64,000 nt of DNA from Megaustenia siamemsis (Eukaryota; Mollusca; Gastropoda; Stylommatophora; Ariophantidae): positions 75,600,232-75,664,231 of the forward strand of contig JAVIAB010000041.1 in NCBI GenBank assembly GCA_032433765.1. The letters are read 5' to 3'. Positions 32,593 through 43,037 of this stretch are shown here, in pieces; positions within the stretch are counted from its first letter, which is position 1, and each line of letters begins with the position of its first letter. The position numbers and the translations under genes are program-made. The notes beneath the pieces are model-generated. The model searched no databases and had not been told where the DNA came from. It worked only from the letters and a program-made list of their open reading frames with translations.

Positions 32593-32674
32593 CTCACTGT
32601 CAAGATGTCATTCTAACAGCCATTAGAAGTGCTCAGCACTTTACCTCACCAAATTACCCCAGCAATTATCCAAG
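32593..32674 (+). CDS. CUB gene exon 2: N-terminal third of CUB domain 1
   Basis: Acceptor TTGTGTTGCAG|CTCAC and donor CCAAG|GTAAAA bound an 82-bp exon that enters after one base and leaves after two bases of a codon. It encodes HCQDVILTAIRSAQ then FTSPNYPSNYP. This is the CUB opening: first Cys of the domain, then the diagnostic SPNYP..YP motif. Length and phases equal those of exon 5. Confidence 0.92.
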
Positions 32675-32821
32675 GTAAAAGCCAAACATATCACTATTCT
32701 TGTATTAAACATGGTGAATGACCACATCCAGCATTCATTTTCAAACTTATTCACATTATCATTATTTTTATTTAGTACACATACTCAGGATGTGCTTAAG
32801 CACAACAGGCATATTCCATAT

Positions 32822-32907
32822 ACATACACACATGCACACAGACACGCACAGACACGCACACGCACGCACACACACACACGCATGCATGCACACACACACA
32901 CACACAT
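32822..32907. repeat. CA-rich microsatellite in intron 2
   Basis: Imperfect CACA/CGCA repeats, about 85 bp. Open frames across it are low-complexity artefacts. Confidence 0.9.
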
Positions 32908-33725
32908 TAGAATGATTCAGAATGAATAAAGTATGTTTTAATTTAAAAACAGGGCACTTCAATACAATTTTTCTTTCTTTATATTTTTTCTCTCTAATCT
33001 CATTTGCTAAAGGATTAGGAATCTTTGGGACATTAGTGTTTTCAATCAACATTTTTCAATTCTCTCTCAATGTGACTAATACATGCAATCAAGTCCTGAT
33101 AGTTGTCTGGTGTTGTTTTTCCACTTCTTCTTTTGCAGGGATGTACTATCATTTGTTTGGAGTATTCCTCTTTCCAGCATGACAAATCACATCAGTTGCA
33201 GCATTGCATTAAGAAATATGTCTGTAGCTGTGGAACAGCAGTGTGTAATCAAATTTCTTGTGATAGAGAATGTTGAGAATTTTCAGAATATTTCAAGCAC
33301 AGTATGGGAAACAAAGAATGTCATAGCCAAGAGAGTATGAATGCTGCAAACAGCTTTGTGAAGGGCAGCAACTGGTGATAAATGAAGCACACAGACACAT
33401 TTGCCAGACTGCAGTCACATCAGTGGATATTGAATGTGTTGAGCAAGAATTACTTTAACTACTCTGACTGAAATGCGCTGGGAAGTTTTGTCCCATCTCC
33501 CATATAGTCCCCAATGATTAACATTTCTTTGAAACCCTTAAAGAGCATTTGGAAGGAAAGAAAATAAATTCATAACAAATAAAGCAAAGCAGAACTATAG
33601 CCTTCTGTTGCTATGACAGCAGCCCAGTTCTTCCTGCATCAAAAGAATCAGGGAGTTACTGCAACAATGCAAAAACATGTATGGATGCACATGAGAACAC
33701 TGAAAAACTGATGTGAGATTATATT
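32908..33725. other. Intron 2 sequence, no gene
   Basis: No recognisable coding or transposon sequence. Several short frames here (up to about 90 codons) lack family motifs. Confidence 0.4.
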
Positions 33726-34540
33726 CTATCTATCTATTGACCTTTCGAGCCATAGCCGGCCCATAGCGCATAGTCCCAGATTCTCTTTCTCTTATCTAAA
33801 TTTTTATTCTAGCAGTTTTCAATACTTGTAAAGATATTTATCAAATCTCGCCATTTGTCTCTGTTGTGTGCAAGCAACTCTATCTCATTGAGGGAGCCGA
33901 TTCCTGCTGCTCTTGCCTCTCTCATCAATGTTCTTCTCAGTGTCTCTCTGGGTCGGCCTCTTTTCCTCTTACCTGTTGTTTCCCACATGAGGGCTTGCTT
34001 TTTTTTTGGTTATTATCTCTCCTCATCACATGACCAACATATGACCATCGTCTTTTCTTGATTACCGAAGATATTAGTGGTTGATTGGTGATTTCTTTAA
34101 TTTCCTCGTTTGTTTTGAATTTGTTTCATGCTATATCAAGTATTTGGGAGCTGCGATAGCTCAGTGGTTAGTGAACTGGACTACAAAGGACAAGAGTTAG
34201 GGTTCGATCCCAACCGACAGCTTCCGGCTCACCCAGCCTTTAATGGGTATCAGATTTTTTTTCTGGGAAAGTAAAGTAGCATGGGCGTAATACCGACCAC
34301 ATTACCCCAAAAATCATGTGCTGAAGGTCTGTAAAATTTATGGTCACTAACACCATATTCCCTATACGCCACTTGGCGTGACGGGGGTACTTTACTTTTT
34401 TACTTTTTATACCAAGTTTTTTCCTTAGACATTTATTTTTGAATGTGTTCAACTTTGTTTGTATGTCTCTTGTTGCTTTCCAGCTCTCACATGCATATGT
34501 AAGGGTAGATAGTACATTTGAGTTGAATAGTCTAAGTTTA
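33726..34540 (-). mobile_element. LINE family A, reverse strand, split by a SINE
   Basis: The minus strand starts with its tail at 33726 (TCTATC repeats, TTGACCTTTCGAGCCATAGC). The coding end (SLNEIELLAQN, GKRKRGRPR, RRWSYVGHV) runs to 34145, where a SINE interrupts at the codons for GIA/KILG. Family A sequence resumes at 34408 and continues to about 34540 (ESWKTTRDI-like region). Several frameshifts are present. Confidence 0.82.
34146..34407 (+). mobile_element. SINE family 1 inserted in LINE A
   Basis: Full-length SINE-1: GGAGCTGCGATAGCTCAGTG, B box GGTTCGATCCC, body, then a TTTACTTTTTTACTTTTT tail. Direct repeats TATATCAAGTATTT (34132-34145) and TATACCAAGTTTTT (34408-34421) flank it (12 of 14 bases equal). 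They correspond to one uninterrupted site in other family A copies (complement near 5057 and 7545). Nested order: LINE first, then SINE. Confidence 0.9.
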
Positions 34541-34704
34541 TATTAGTACTTGTTTTACTGTCCTTTTGGTCTGTAGAAATGAAAGTTTCAGTCCACCTTG
34601 TATCAACTACAAATAAAGTTGATATTAGTCCTTGTTTTACTGTCCTTTTGGTCTGTAGAAATGAAAGTTTCAGTCCACCTTGTATCATCTACAAATAAAG
34701 TTGA
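34541..34704. repeat. 82-bp tandem duplication
   Basis: Two copies, nearly identical, begin TATTAGTACTTGTTTTACTG at 34541 and TATTAGTCCTTGTTTTACTG at 34623. A third partial begins at about 34703. Inferred as a recent unequal exchange. Confidence 0.9.
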
Positions 34705-35214
34705 TATCTTTCTTTCTGGCTTTCACCAATGGCTACTAAAGGAATAGATTATCCTTTTTGTCATTTGTCTTTAAATGGACGTTAGGTGGGCTTGGATGTG
34801 TTGTGCTGTTTGTTTGTGCCTTTTGGCCTAATACATTCACTTCAGCACAGTTTTGTTAATACTGGGTTGCCTTCCCTCTCTGATCCCTACTTGCTTGGCC
34901 AGAGTAGACTGGTTAGTCTGTTACTTGAGGCACCGTAAGTGGTGGATTAGGGTCTAGGTTCATCGATCCTAGTGCTAGCCATCAGCTGTGTGGCGCTGGC
35001 AGTTTCTAGTTCTATTTCTGTCAAGCCACAATAGATATGACATGCTATTATGTGAGGTGAAGGCATGTATTCCTGAAATTAGCATTAATCTCTGAAATAT
35101 TTTAGGAGAAAGAGAAAGGAAACAGTATTAAGCAAAAACAATACAATATTTGAGTTTAAGCATAATGACTTGTTAAGTTACGTACTCATTCATGAGGTTA
35201 ACATCTCCTTTCAG
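34705..35214. other. Intron 2 sequence, no gene
   Basis: Nothing recognised. It ends with the acceptor CATCTCCTTTCAG before exon 3. Confidence 0.45.
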
Positions 35215-35342
35215 TAATATGGAATGTACCTGGTACATCACATCTCATTCACATTCAGATTTGATTGTCTTGAAGGTGTTGGATTTCTATTTGGAGGAAA
35301 ACTCACAATATCCCAGTGGTGACTATGTGGCTGTTTATGATG
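35215..35342 (+). CDS. CUB gene exon 3: middle third of CUB domain 1
   Basis: A 128-bp exon enters after two bases (AG|T = Ser) and leaves after one (GAT G|GTATAG). It encodes NMECTWYITSHS, LIVLKVLDFYLEENS and GDYVAVYDG. These are the second Cys with its Trp, the central strand, and the conserved Asp and YDG turn. The Cys normally found before the Asp (as NELCADF in exon 6) is absent, replaced by YPSGDY. Glu and Asp of the usual calcium site are kept. Confidence 0.92.
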
Positions 35343-35754
35343 GTATAGTAGCTATTTGCTTTGTATTATATTTGCCAAGCAAACATTAATATAATAATTA
35401 TCATTGTGTCAAATCATTGTACAATCTAGTGCCAGCTCAACATATTTTGCAGCTGTACAAGGCAGCTCATGCAGACAGACAATAAAATGTATTAAAAATT
35501 CAATTTGTCTGTAATATTCAGCAACTCAGTTATGATTTCTGTTCTAATTTAGATCAAGTAGTTAGTTAATTGTTGGATTATCCTGATCACACATCAAATA
35601 ACTGTTCATAAATGTTCAATCTCCTTCCCAGCAAATACCACAGTGTGAAATGATAAACTGGTTCACAAGTCTCCCCCTTCAAGAATATGTAGCCTGGTGG
35701 TTATACACATTCCTAATAATTTATCTCAATTATCTACTACCACTCATGATGGAG

Positions 35755-36005
35755 AGAGACGCAATAAATCAGTGGTTAGGGAACTGGAACAACAAAGGAC
35801 AAGAGGTCGGGTTCAGTCCTGATTAACGGCTTCCAGGTTCACCCAGCCTTAAATGGGTACCAAATTTTTTCTGGGAAAGTAAAGGTGCACAGGCATAGTA
35901 CTGACCATATTACCCCAAAAATTATGTGTCGAAGGTCTATAAAAATTATGGTCACTAACTCCATATTCCTTATACGCCACATGGCATGATGGGGCTCTTT
36001 ATATC
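35755..36005 (+). mobile_element. SINE family 1, older copy
   Basis: GAGACGCAATAAATCAGTGG then TTAGGGAACTGG match the SINE-1 head with changes. The B-box region reads GGGTTCAGTCC. The body (CATATTACCCCAAAAATTAT, CGCCACATGGCATGATGGGG) is clear but diverged. No target duplication recognised. Confidence 0.8.
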
Positions 36006-36164
36006 GGGAGAAAGTTAATGAATGTTTGCACAGAATGAAAGGATAGAAATGGCAGGACAAAATCAATAATGAAAATTGTGGGAAAGTACCTGTCATATAC
36101 TAGTGAACAATGAGATACAATGAAGATACTGGCACTTTATTTGACACACAAAGTATTACACTAA

Positions 36165-36350
36165 AGGATCTTTTTTGGAATCCCCAGGGGAAGAGACAAA
36201 GAAGAAGCCCAAAATATTCTTGGAGAAGACAGGTGAAAACAGAGATGAAAAGGATGCAGAATGATCTTAAAAGAATTTCAGTTTTAGAAACAGAACAGCT
36301 TGGAAAGCGTTTGTTGAAGACCTTTTCTCCACAGGGGGCTGAAATGAAGA
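36165..36350 (+). mobile_element. LINE family D, C-terminal fragment
   Basis: Within the frame 36110-36445, residues WNPQGKRQRRSPKYSWRR, then TEMKRMQNDLKRISVLE and LGKRLLKTFSPQGAEMKK match the usual basic C-terminal end of a LINE polyprotein. It is 5'-truncated. A related minus-strand piece lies at 49283-49475. Confidence 0.7.
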
Positions 36351-36557
36351 AAACGAAGAACTATTCTGTGCCTCACTTCTATTGTCTGTTGTACATTTAT
36401 CATCTGGTAGCCTATAAGATTATCTTGAAAATAATTGGAGGATGAGAGAAGGGACTAGAACACATGCCTCAGAAGAAGTAAAAACATCAGAGGTCAGACA
36501 CTAAACAGTTAATAATAGTGAAGTGAAATGAATGTATGCTTGTTTCATAGCATATCA

Positions 36558-37015
36558 TCATCATCATCAAGTACCTGGCCTGCTGGCATAGGTGATCATG
36601 TCTCTCCACAAATTGTGATCTCGGCAGCTATTTATCATTTCTGTTGTTGACCTTCTGCCAAGCCATTCTCTTAAGCTGTCTGCTATTTTTTCTCTTTGCT
36701 TCCCTCTATCTCTTTGTTCCTCAATTTTTCCAGTTGTTACAATATCTTCCAGTTGTTCTCTTCTCATTACATGGCAAAAAAATGATGATTGTTTCTTCCT
36801 AATATTGGAAATTAGCTCTCTTTTTGCTTTGACCTCTCTCATAACATCTTCATTACTCTTCTTAGCTGTCCATGGTATTCTCAACATTCTTCTGTATAAC
36901 CACATTTCTACAGAATCCAGTGATTTTCTTGTCTGTTGTCCTTTTGTCCATGATTCGCATCCATATGTTAAGACTGGCTCTACGTAACAGTTAAGAACTT
37001 GGCGATTCATGATTG
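36558..37015 (-). mobile_element. LINE family C, C-terminal coding end
   Basis: A clean 147-codon minus-strand frame (36567-37010) starts NRQVLNCYVEPVLTYGCESW and continues LYRRMLRIPWTAKKSNEDVM, FFCHVMRREQLEDIVTTGKI and a C-terminus WRDMITYASRPGT. This is the post-polymerase region of a LINE. The 3' end has GATGATGATG repeats. It is 5'-truncated at the start of this block. Copies at 10107-10470 and 44535-44870 are more damaged. Confidence 0.83.
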
Positions 37016-38645
37016 TACAAAGAAGTTATGACGATGGTTTTCTGTTGCCTTCCGTGGGTGTGTTTACGGTTGGCTCTGCTAGCCTTTGATTAAAAAGTCT
37101 CACCCACAAGGCAGTGGGGTTGTTTTACTTAGGGGTACCCTCCCTTAGCCTTTTACTCTCCCGAGCTTACCTGCAAGGCAGCAGGACAGCCACAGGTTGC
37201 ACTATTTACTGCATACAGTAGCAGGTAAAATTGCCCGACCTGAGTCAAGTTTTTTCATAGCATAGACAAAGACATTTGACTGCATACAACACCACATATT
37301 ATGGGAAATATTGACAATGATTTATTTCCCACTATACATCATCAAATTGATACAGTTGCTCAACTAAAACCAGCAGGTAGCCATAAGAAAAATGTGAATG
37401 CTTTAACACAGAGAAGGGAGTCCGCAACAAGTCCTTTTCATTTAGATTTTCTAAGAAAAAGTGATATACTATAATATATTTTACCAGTTATTTTTGTAAA
37501 TGAGTCCATTATCTAATCTCTGATAATAAAAATGAGGTTGAATGTTACTGATTGTGGTGGTTGGTCATTCACTTTGTTTTATGCAGTAATAGTAAAAAAA
37601 AACTATCTTTACGACACATAGTACCATTGCTGGTGTATGTCGGGGGGCAACGATAGAACCAGAGAGCAGTAATAGTCATAGTGCTAATTCAACTCAGAAT
37701 AATAGGTGGAAGTTCATGATCAGCAACCCAGATATAGATAAACTTTAATTAAGATGTGACTTCAGGGTGGTGTGGTGGGCCAAGATGGCTGCCTGGTCAA
37801 ATTAGATTTATGACTAGTGTAATTTTTACTGCAATATTCTTTCAAATGATTCTTACTGGTCTGGATTTCTGTTTGTGGAGACAAGAGTCCAGTCACATTC
37901 ACCTGATCATGAAGTCAACATTGTTTTAGCTTTAGTACACAGAGATTCATGCTTCAGGCAACAATCATTGATCGAAGTGAAATGGTTGGGATAGTTTGGT
38001 GTTTTAACTTAAGCATTTTTTTTTTTGGTTTAGCTAAAAGTTGTGCATGTAATGTTACTGTTTGTCCTGGTATGATTCTTGCTTCAATTATATTTTATGC
38101 TGTAGTTCTTCCAAAGTGTAATTGTTCCAAAGACTTGTACTAAAATGTCAACACAAATATTATTTTTTCGAATTACACAGGATTTTCTTTTAGTAAAAAA
38201 GTTTTGTAATACGAATAGTTCACAGTAAAATATAGTAATCTATGGTTAAAAAAAACTGAAAACAAATGAATGTTGGCTAGTGGATCAACTTACTGAAAAA
38301 AAGCAGACATATTCTAGCCTTTTTGAACAGAGTATGAGTTTAGTTCCCGGAAAGCAGAACCTAGAAAGTGATGAGACCAAGACATTAAAGGCTCGCCAAA
38401 GACTACACTCAATGAATCAATAAGACTGTGGGAATACAGCTGGACAATGAGAAACATTTAGGCTGGCACTCAAACAAAAACTTATTTGACTTCATAGACA
38501 TATGAGATGTAGTAAAATATATGAGGCTCACCATAAAATGTTGAAAGTATTAACAACATTGTTTATTGAGCAGAACTCTTTAAAGTCACAAATGTTGAAT
38601 AGATTGCTGAAAAGGTACTCATGAAAATATTCTTATTATTCATAG
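37016..38645. other. Intron 3 sequence, no gene
   Basis: A GC-richer stretch at about 37040-37250 (GGTTGGCTCTGCTAGCC..., AAGGCAGCAGGACAGCCACA) may be an unrecognised repeat. The remainder is AT-rich without coding signal and ends at the acceptor TTATTCATAG before exon 4. Confidence 0.45.
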
Positions 38646-38807
38646 GTAACAGCACATACTCTCCCAGAATACATTTATTATCTGGCCATGTTTCAAATAC
38701 AACTATCTCAAGCACTGGTAGCTCCATGACTGTTGTGTTTCATTCTGATTACATTATGAGCAATGGTGGCTTCACATTTGAGTACATCTCCTACAATAAA
38801 GCTATTG
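38646..38807 (+). CDS. CUB gene exon 4: C-terminal third of CUB domain 1
   Basis: A 162-bp exon enters after one base (G|GT = Gly of YDG) and leaves after one (ATT G|GTAGGT). It encodes NSTYSPRIHLLSGHVSNTTI, then SSMTVVFHSDYIMSNGGFTF and EYIS. The VVFHSD..GGF strand is the CUB C-terminal signature, and its Asp is the usual third calcium ligand. The Cys expected near LLSG (compare SLCGRIS in exon 7) is absent, matching the missing partner in exon 3. N-glycosylation sequons NST and NTT are present. Confidence 0.92.
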
Positions 38808-39089
38808 GTAGGTACAGATATATTTGGTTTAGAGATTTTTTGTTTGTTTTTGCATTCACCAGCTTTCACCTCTGGTGAATTTCCTAGAGACTAGGAACTG
38901 AATTTTGTGTGTTAATCCATCTTTCCCTGCATTTATGTGCACAGGGGTCCCTTGCCACATAGGCACTCAGATAACTCCGTCTTTGGAGATACTCATATTT
39001 TCTCCATTGATGAGTAGTTGACATTTCAAACCAGGCCTCACTGCTGAGACCAGGGGTAGTTGCCACAGAGAGAAATCATAAATAATAAA
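38808..39089. other. Intron 4 sequence, no gene
   Basis: No gene recognised. Donor GTAGGT at 38808. The sequence leads into a tRNA-like repeat. Confidence 0.4.
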
Positions 39090-39175
39090 TCCCAACTGGT
39101 GTAGCCGGGATTTGAATTCACAACCTCTCTGTCGTGAGACTGGCATCTTGCCTCGAGACCAACCAGTTCCCCCCT
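39090..39175 (-). mobile_element. Possible tRNA-like SINE head, reverse strand
   Basis: The minus strand reads GGTTGGTCTCGAGGCAAGAT, CAGTCTCACGACAGAGAGGT, then TTCAAATCCCGGCTACACC, with GTTCAAATCC-like B-box spacing. It looks like a tRNA-derived module without a clear body. A related head is attached to the SINE at 46068-46414. Confidence 0.45.
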
Positions 39176-41178
39176 GTTTAGAGATATGATTTTGTTTGTT
39201 TGTTGATTTCTTGTTTGTCAGTCAGTTCTGATGAAGACCATGCAGCCATTATGCCCCGTTAGAGCAGGTTCAGAGGTGGCTGATGAGACAAAGATTGAAG
39301 TGACTGTTGCAATGAAGTAAGTGGTGTTATTCTAAAGTTTAAGTTGTTGAGTATTCACTTCTCGATGGCATCATTATTTTTCTAATAATTTGTCCTGAGT
39401 AATCTTGTTTGGCTTTGCTATGTGTTAGGAGCATTGTTAACAAGTAAGGATAATAATGTAGTTGTCTCACTTGTTAGGCAAGGGAGATTAGAGATAGATG
39501 AGTAATGGGAGTTGTCTCATTTGAGTAGAAACATTAATGTTATTAATATAGTTCAGACAGCTCATGAGAAAATGTGGACCTTTAGGTATCACGTAGGACA
39601 ACTACATATCTAGAAAGACAAAGACAGGAACAGGCAGGTATTTGGCAGATGACTGTAGACGTGGTGAGAGCTTCAGCAGATGACTGTAGAGGTGGAAGGA
39701 AGGAGCATCTAGTTAAGATGTCATCAGGTCCCGAAGATGATAGCACAATAATGGAAGGATCCAAATGGAGAGAAATATTGTTGTAGTGAACATTGTGTTT
39801 AGGTTTCATGTATTGAACGTTGTGTTTGAGACTTATGTGAGCTTAGTGAGAAATGTTAAGAAAACCATAGAAATGTTATCAGGAAAGATAATAGTGGCTA
39901 GTTTATGTAGTACATACTTTATTACTAGAGAGATAAGTTTAGCTCAGTGAACAGTAGAGAGACAAAAGTTTACTAAGAACATATGCCTGAATGGCTGTGA
40001 AGTTTCTTTAGAATTGTATTTGTATTTCATGTAAGTATTGACTGTTAGTGATGTATTAAATATATATCAACAAACTCTTATCTCTGGCCGAACATTATAG
40101 GAGAAAGAAGTAAGAGAGTGATAGTTAATTAGTTAAGTCCACAATATTTGTATTCTCCATCACACATATTAATGTCACTTACTTATCCACTAGATTACAA
40201 GGCCTTAAGATTCAGTCACGCATCAAAAGCTATGCACCAAAACAATAACAATAGGAAAGAGTGAGGGAGTCTGAATGGACTGTCCATTATATGAAAGCAA
40301 TCTCACATAAGGCCTATAACCTGGAGGGAGTGTAGTGTGTAGCATAGAGATAAATGCCAGATAGAGATAAATTCCAGATAGAGATAAATGCCAGATAGAG
40401 ATAAATTCCAGATAGAGATAAATGCCTGTTAGGTAATTACTAAGTCAAGAATAAAGTAAAGATATAGTTACAAGTTTTTGTCACTTACATTTGGTGCCGT
40501 ACTAAATTTCTTGTATACAATATGCTCCCTGTCATCAAGATTGTTATTAGAGTGCTCAGGAACACCATCAGATGACCTATAGTTGGGGTTCTCAACAATT
40601 TTTGCCCATGGGCACACTGGAAATTTTTCAAAGAAACATGGGCACCAAGATCCAAATTTATTGTTTATATCTGTAACACTCATATCTGTAACACAACTTT
40701 TTGCTCATTACACAGTTATTATGTGTCCATTTTCAAAGAAGAATAATATAAAGTTCTGTATCTTGCCAACAAAAAATTACATACCTTCCTACTACCTCAT
40801 TAATCTTGTAAAGATTAGTTTACCAGATCATATTAATCTTGGAAGTTTTGAAGCATTAAAGGATGAAGAAGTCCTAAGTATTGTGTATTTCACTCATTTT
40901 AAAAATTTATATATATTTTATGGAAGTTGTTTCACTTCATTACACCAGACACAAAGTGTAAATATTTTAATCCAAAGAAAATATTATATTTTACTAGTTA
41001 ACACTTGTAACTAAAAGATTTGTTAAAAAGGCAAGTCTCCAAGTAAGTCAAATGAGCAAATCAATGAAAGAATCAGTGACAAGCAACAGTGATGTACATG
41101 TTTCATATAATAAAATATGACATCATTTTCTAGTATTGTGCCAGATATTAATAATGTAATAACATTTCTGTATTTCAG
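39176..41178. other. Intron 4 remainder with short repeats and a possible LTR junction
   Basis: A 17-bp repeat (GATAGAGATAAATKCCA, about 5 copies) lies at 40346-40425. At 40449-40500 an AATAAA is followed by GTCACTTACA then TTTGGTGCCGTAC, which resembles the end of a retroelement LTR followed by a primer-binding region. No gag or pol reading frames follow. The exon 5 acceptor (TATTTCAG) closes the interval. Confidence 0.35.
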
Positions 41179-41260
41179 CTAAATGTGCAGATGTCACTGT
41201 TTTGGCCACTGCGATGCCAAACTATATTATCTCACCTGATTACCCTCGCAATTACCCAAG
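41179..41260 (+). CDS. CUB gene exon 5: N-terminal third of CUB domain 2
   Basis: An 82-bp exon with the same entry and exit phases as exon 2. It encodes AKCADVTVLATAMPN then YIISPDYPRNYP, with the opening Cys and SPDYP motif. The boundaries are CTGTATTTCAG|CTAAA and CCAAG|GTAAGA. Confidence 0.92.
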
Positions 41261-41358
41261 GTAAGAGCAACACATTATCACCAAATATTAGTTGCCTCTA
41301 AAGTATTCTGTATGAATAATGATGAAAAGGCACACAAACAGACAAAGAGAGGAAACAT

Positions 41359-42225
41359 ATGGCAGAAAAACACTACCCACAGGACTCCTGGTCATACATA
41401 TACACAGATGGCTCCGCTACAAATGCCACCAGAAATGGAGGAGGAGGTGTGTTCCTGAGGTTGAAAAACCAGAATGACATCACCAAGTCAATAGCTACTA
41501 GGAAATTCTCAAACAACTATAAAGCAGAAACTGAAGCCCTCAAAGATGCTGCAAAACTGGCTATCCAACACAAAAATAACATGCATAAGAAATTAGTGAT
41601 TCTGACTGATGCACTGTCAGTCCTAACAGCTCTAAAATCCCCCAGGAACAGTGAGCTAGATGACTTGAGAACAACCCTAGACCGACTGTGCAATAACTTC
41701 CAGAGAGTGATCCTCTAGTGGATACGATCACGCTGTAATATACACGGAAATGAATGTGCAGACAAATTAGCTAAAGAGGGAGGGAGATTATCACAAGAGA
41801 ACCATCTGGTCAGCTACGACGAAGCCAAATCCATCAACAAAGGCCAGTACCATGAAAAATGGAAACGAGAACACCCAAAGTATAACGAGAGGGACGGATA
41901 CATCCAACTATCAAGGAGGGATCAAGTCATCATGCTTCGCCTACACACTGGCCGCAACAGAATGAGAAACCACATGTTCAACAAACTCAAAATAGGTACT
42001 ACCAGCCTATGCCACTGTACACTGGATAACATGACAACAAAACATGTTCTACAGGATTGCCCCCCGTACACAGTCCTGAGAAGGACAATGTGGTCCACAC
42101 CCACCTCGCTGGAAGAGAAACTATACGGGGCAACCAAATCACTTAAACAGACAGCTGCCTTCATAAGGAAGTCAGGAATCCTAGTCTGAATGAGCCATGA
42201 TTGCAGAAGAAGAAGAAGAAATTAA
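41359..42225 (+). pseudogene. LINE family H: RNase H domain and zinc-knuckle C-terminus
   Basis: The frame opens at 41359 with WSYIYTDGSATNATRNGG (first catalytic Asp), YKAETEALKDAAKLA (Glu) and LVILTDALSVLTAL (Asp). One TAG at 41716-41718 replaces what is normally a Gln before WI. The same frame then continues with CNIHGNECADKLAKEGG (His, Asp), RRDQVIMLRLHTGRNR and a C-terminal CHCTLDN..TKHVLQDC knuckle to a stop after RKSGILV at about 42189. This is a complete LINE RNase H and tail, 5'-truncated, with one nonsense change and a short GAA-repeat tail. It sits about 100 bp after exon 5 in intron 5. Confidence 0.88.
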
Positions 42226-42283
42226 TATGAGAAATAAAAATAAAAATGTCTTCCCTGCGTAAGGAATACATATATGTATATGT

Positions 42284-42375
42284 ATGTGTGTATATATGTG
42301 TGTATATATGTGTGTGTGTTTGTTTGTATGTATGTGTGTATGTATGTGTGTGTTTGTTTGTATGTATATACAGGT
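42284..42375. repeat. TG/TATG microsatellite
   Basis: About 90 bp of TGTATG/TGTGTG repeats. Frames on both strands across it are artefacts. Confidence 0.9.
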
Positions 42376-43037
42376 CTGTGTGGTCTTGTACAGCTGTATA
42401 TACATATAGACATTGCCGGTGGTGTTATAATTGAGGTAACTTAAACAATATCCCACCAAATACTTTTAGAACACTTCCACCGGTGTTTTGGCCCTCCCAT
42501 TAGTGGGTCAACGACACTGAATATCCTGTGCAGACTAGCCAGCATTCATTTTCTTCCTGGCCTCAGCATATTACACAGGGAAGACATTTTTATTTTTATT
42601 TCTCATTCTAGGTTGAGATTATTTTGGTTTAGATACTTTATTATTAGTTAGCTATGTAGGGCTAATTTTATTTATGAACATATCTGTGTGTTGTTTGTTG
42701 TTCCTGCTGAAGGCCTATAGAGCCACAACGCTGTTCAAATTTGTGTTGTCCATTAATTACATAGAGCTTTAACCACACTATTTTTATATATTTTTTTTCA
42801 TTTCTCCTCAGAATTTAAAGCCAGATGTATTTTCCACTTATGCATGTAAGAGCTGTAAACAACTAATGAAATATAAAATAAATTAGTTAGATGCATTTGA
42901 AAACAAATGCCTCAGGAACAAATATTTAATATGCTAAGAAATTAATTTAGGACTACTGCAGAAGTAAGAGAAATGGCCATGTGTCATAGCAGTATCATCT
43001 ATAACCTCTTATAAATTAACATCTAAATGTTTTATGG
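42376..43037. other. Intron 5 sequence, no gene
   Basis: No family recognised apart from a short family A-like trace at about 42880-42950. It ends at the hAT duplication TTTTATGG (43030-43037). Confidence 0.4.

Noticed and set aside
32711..32929. His/Thr-rich frames
   Set aside because: Low-complexity reading of a CA microsatellite.
40583..41014. 143-codon plus-strand frame in intron 4
   Set aside because: No recognised domain and AT-rich codon make-up typical of random sequence. It lies between two well-supported CUB exons without compatible splice evidence.
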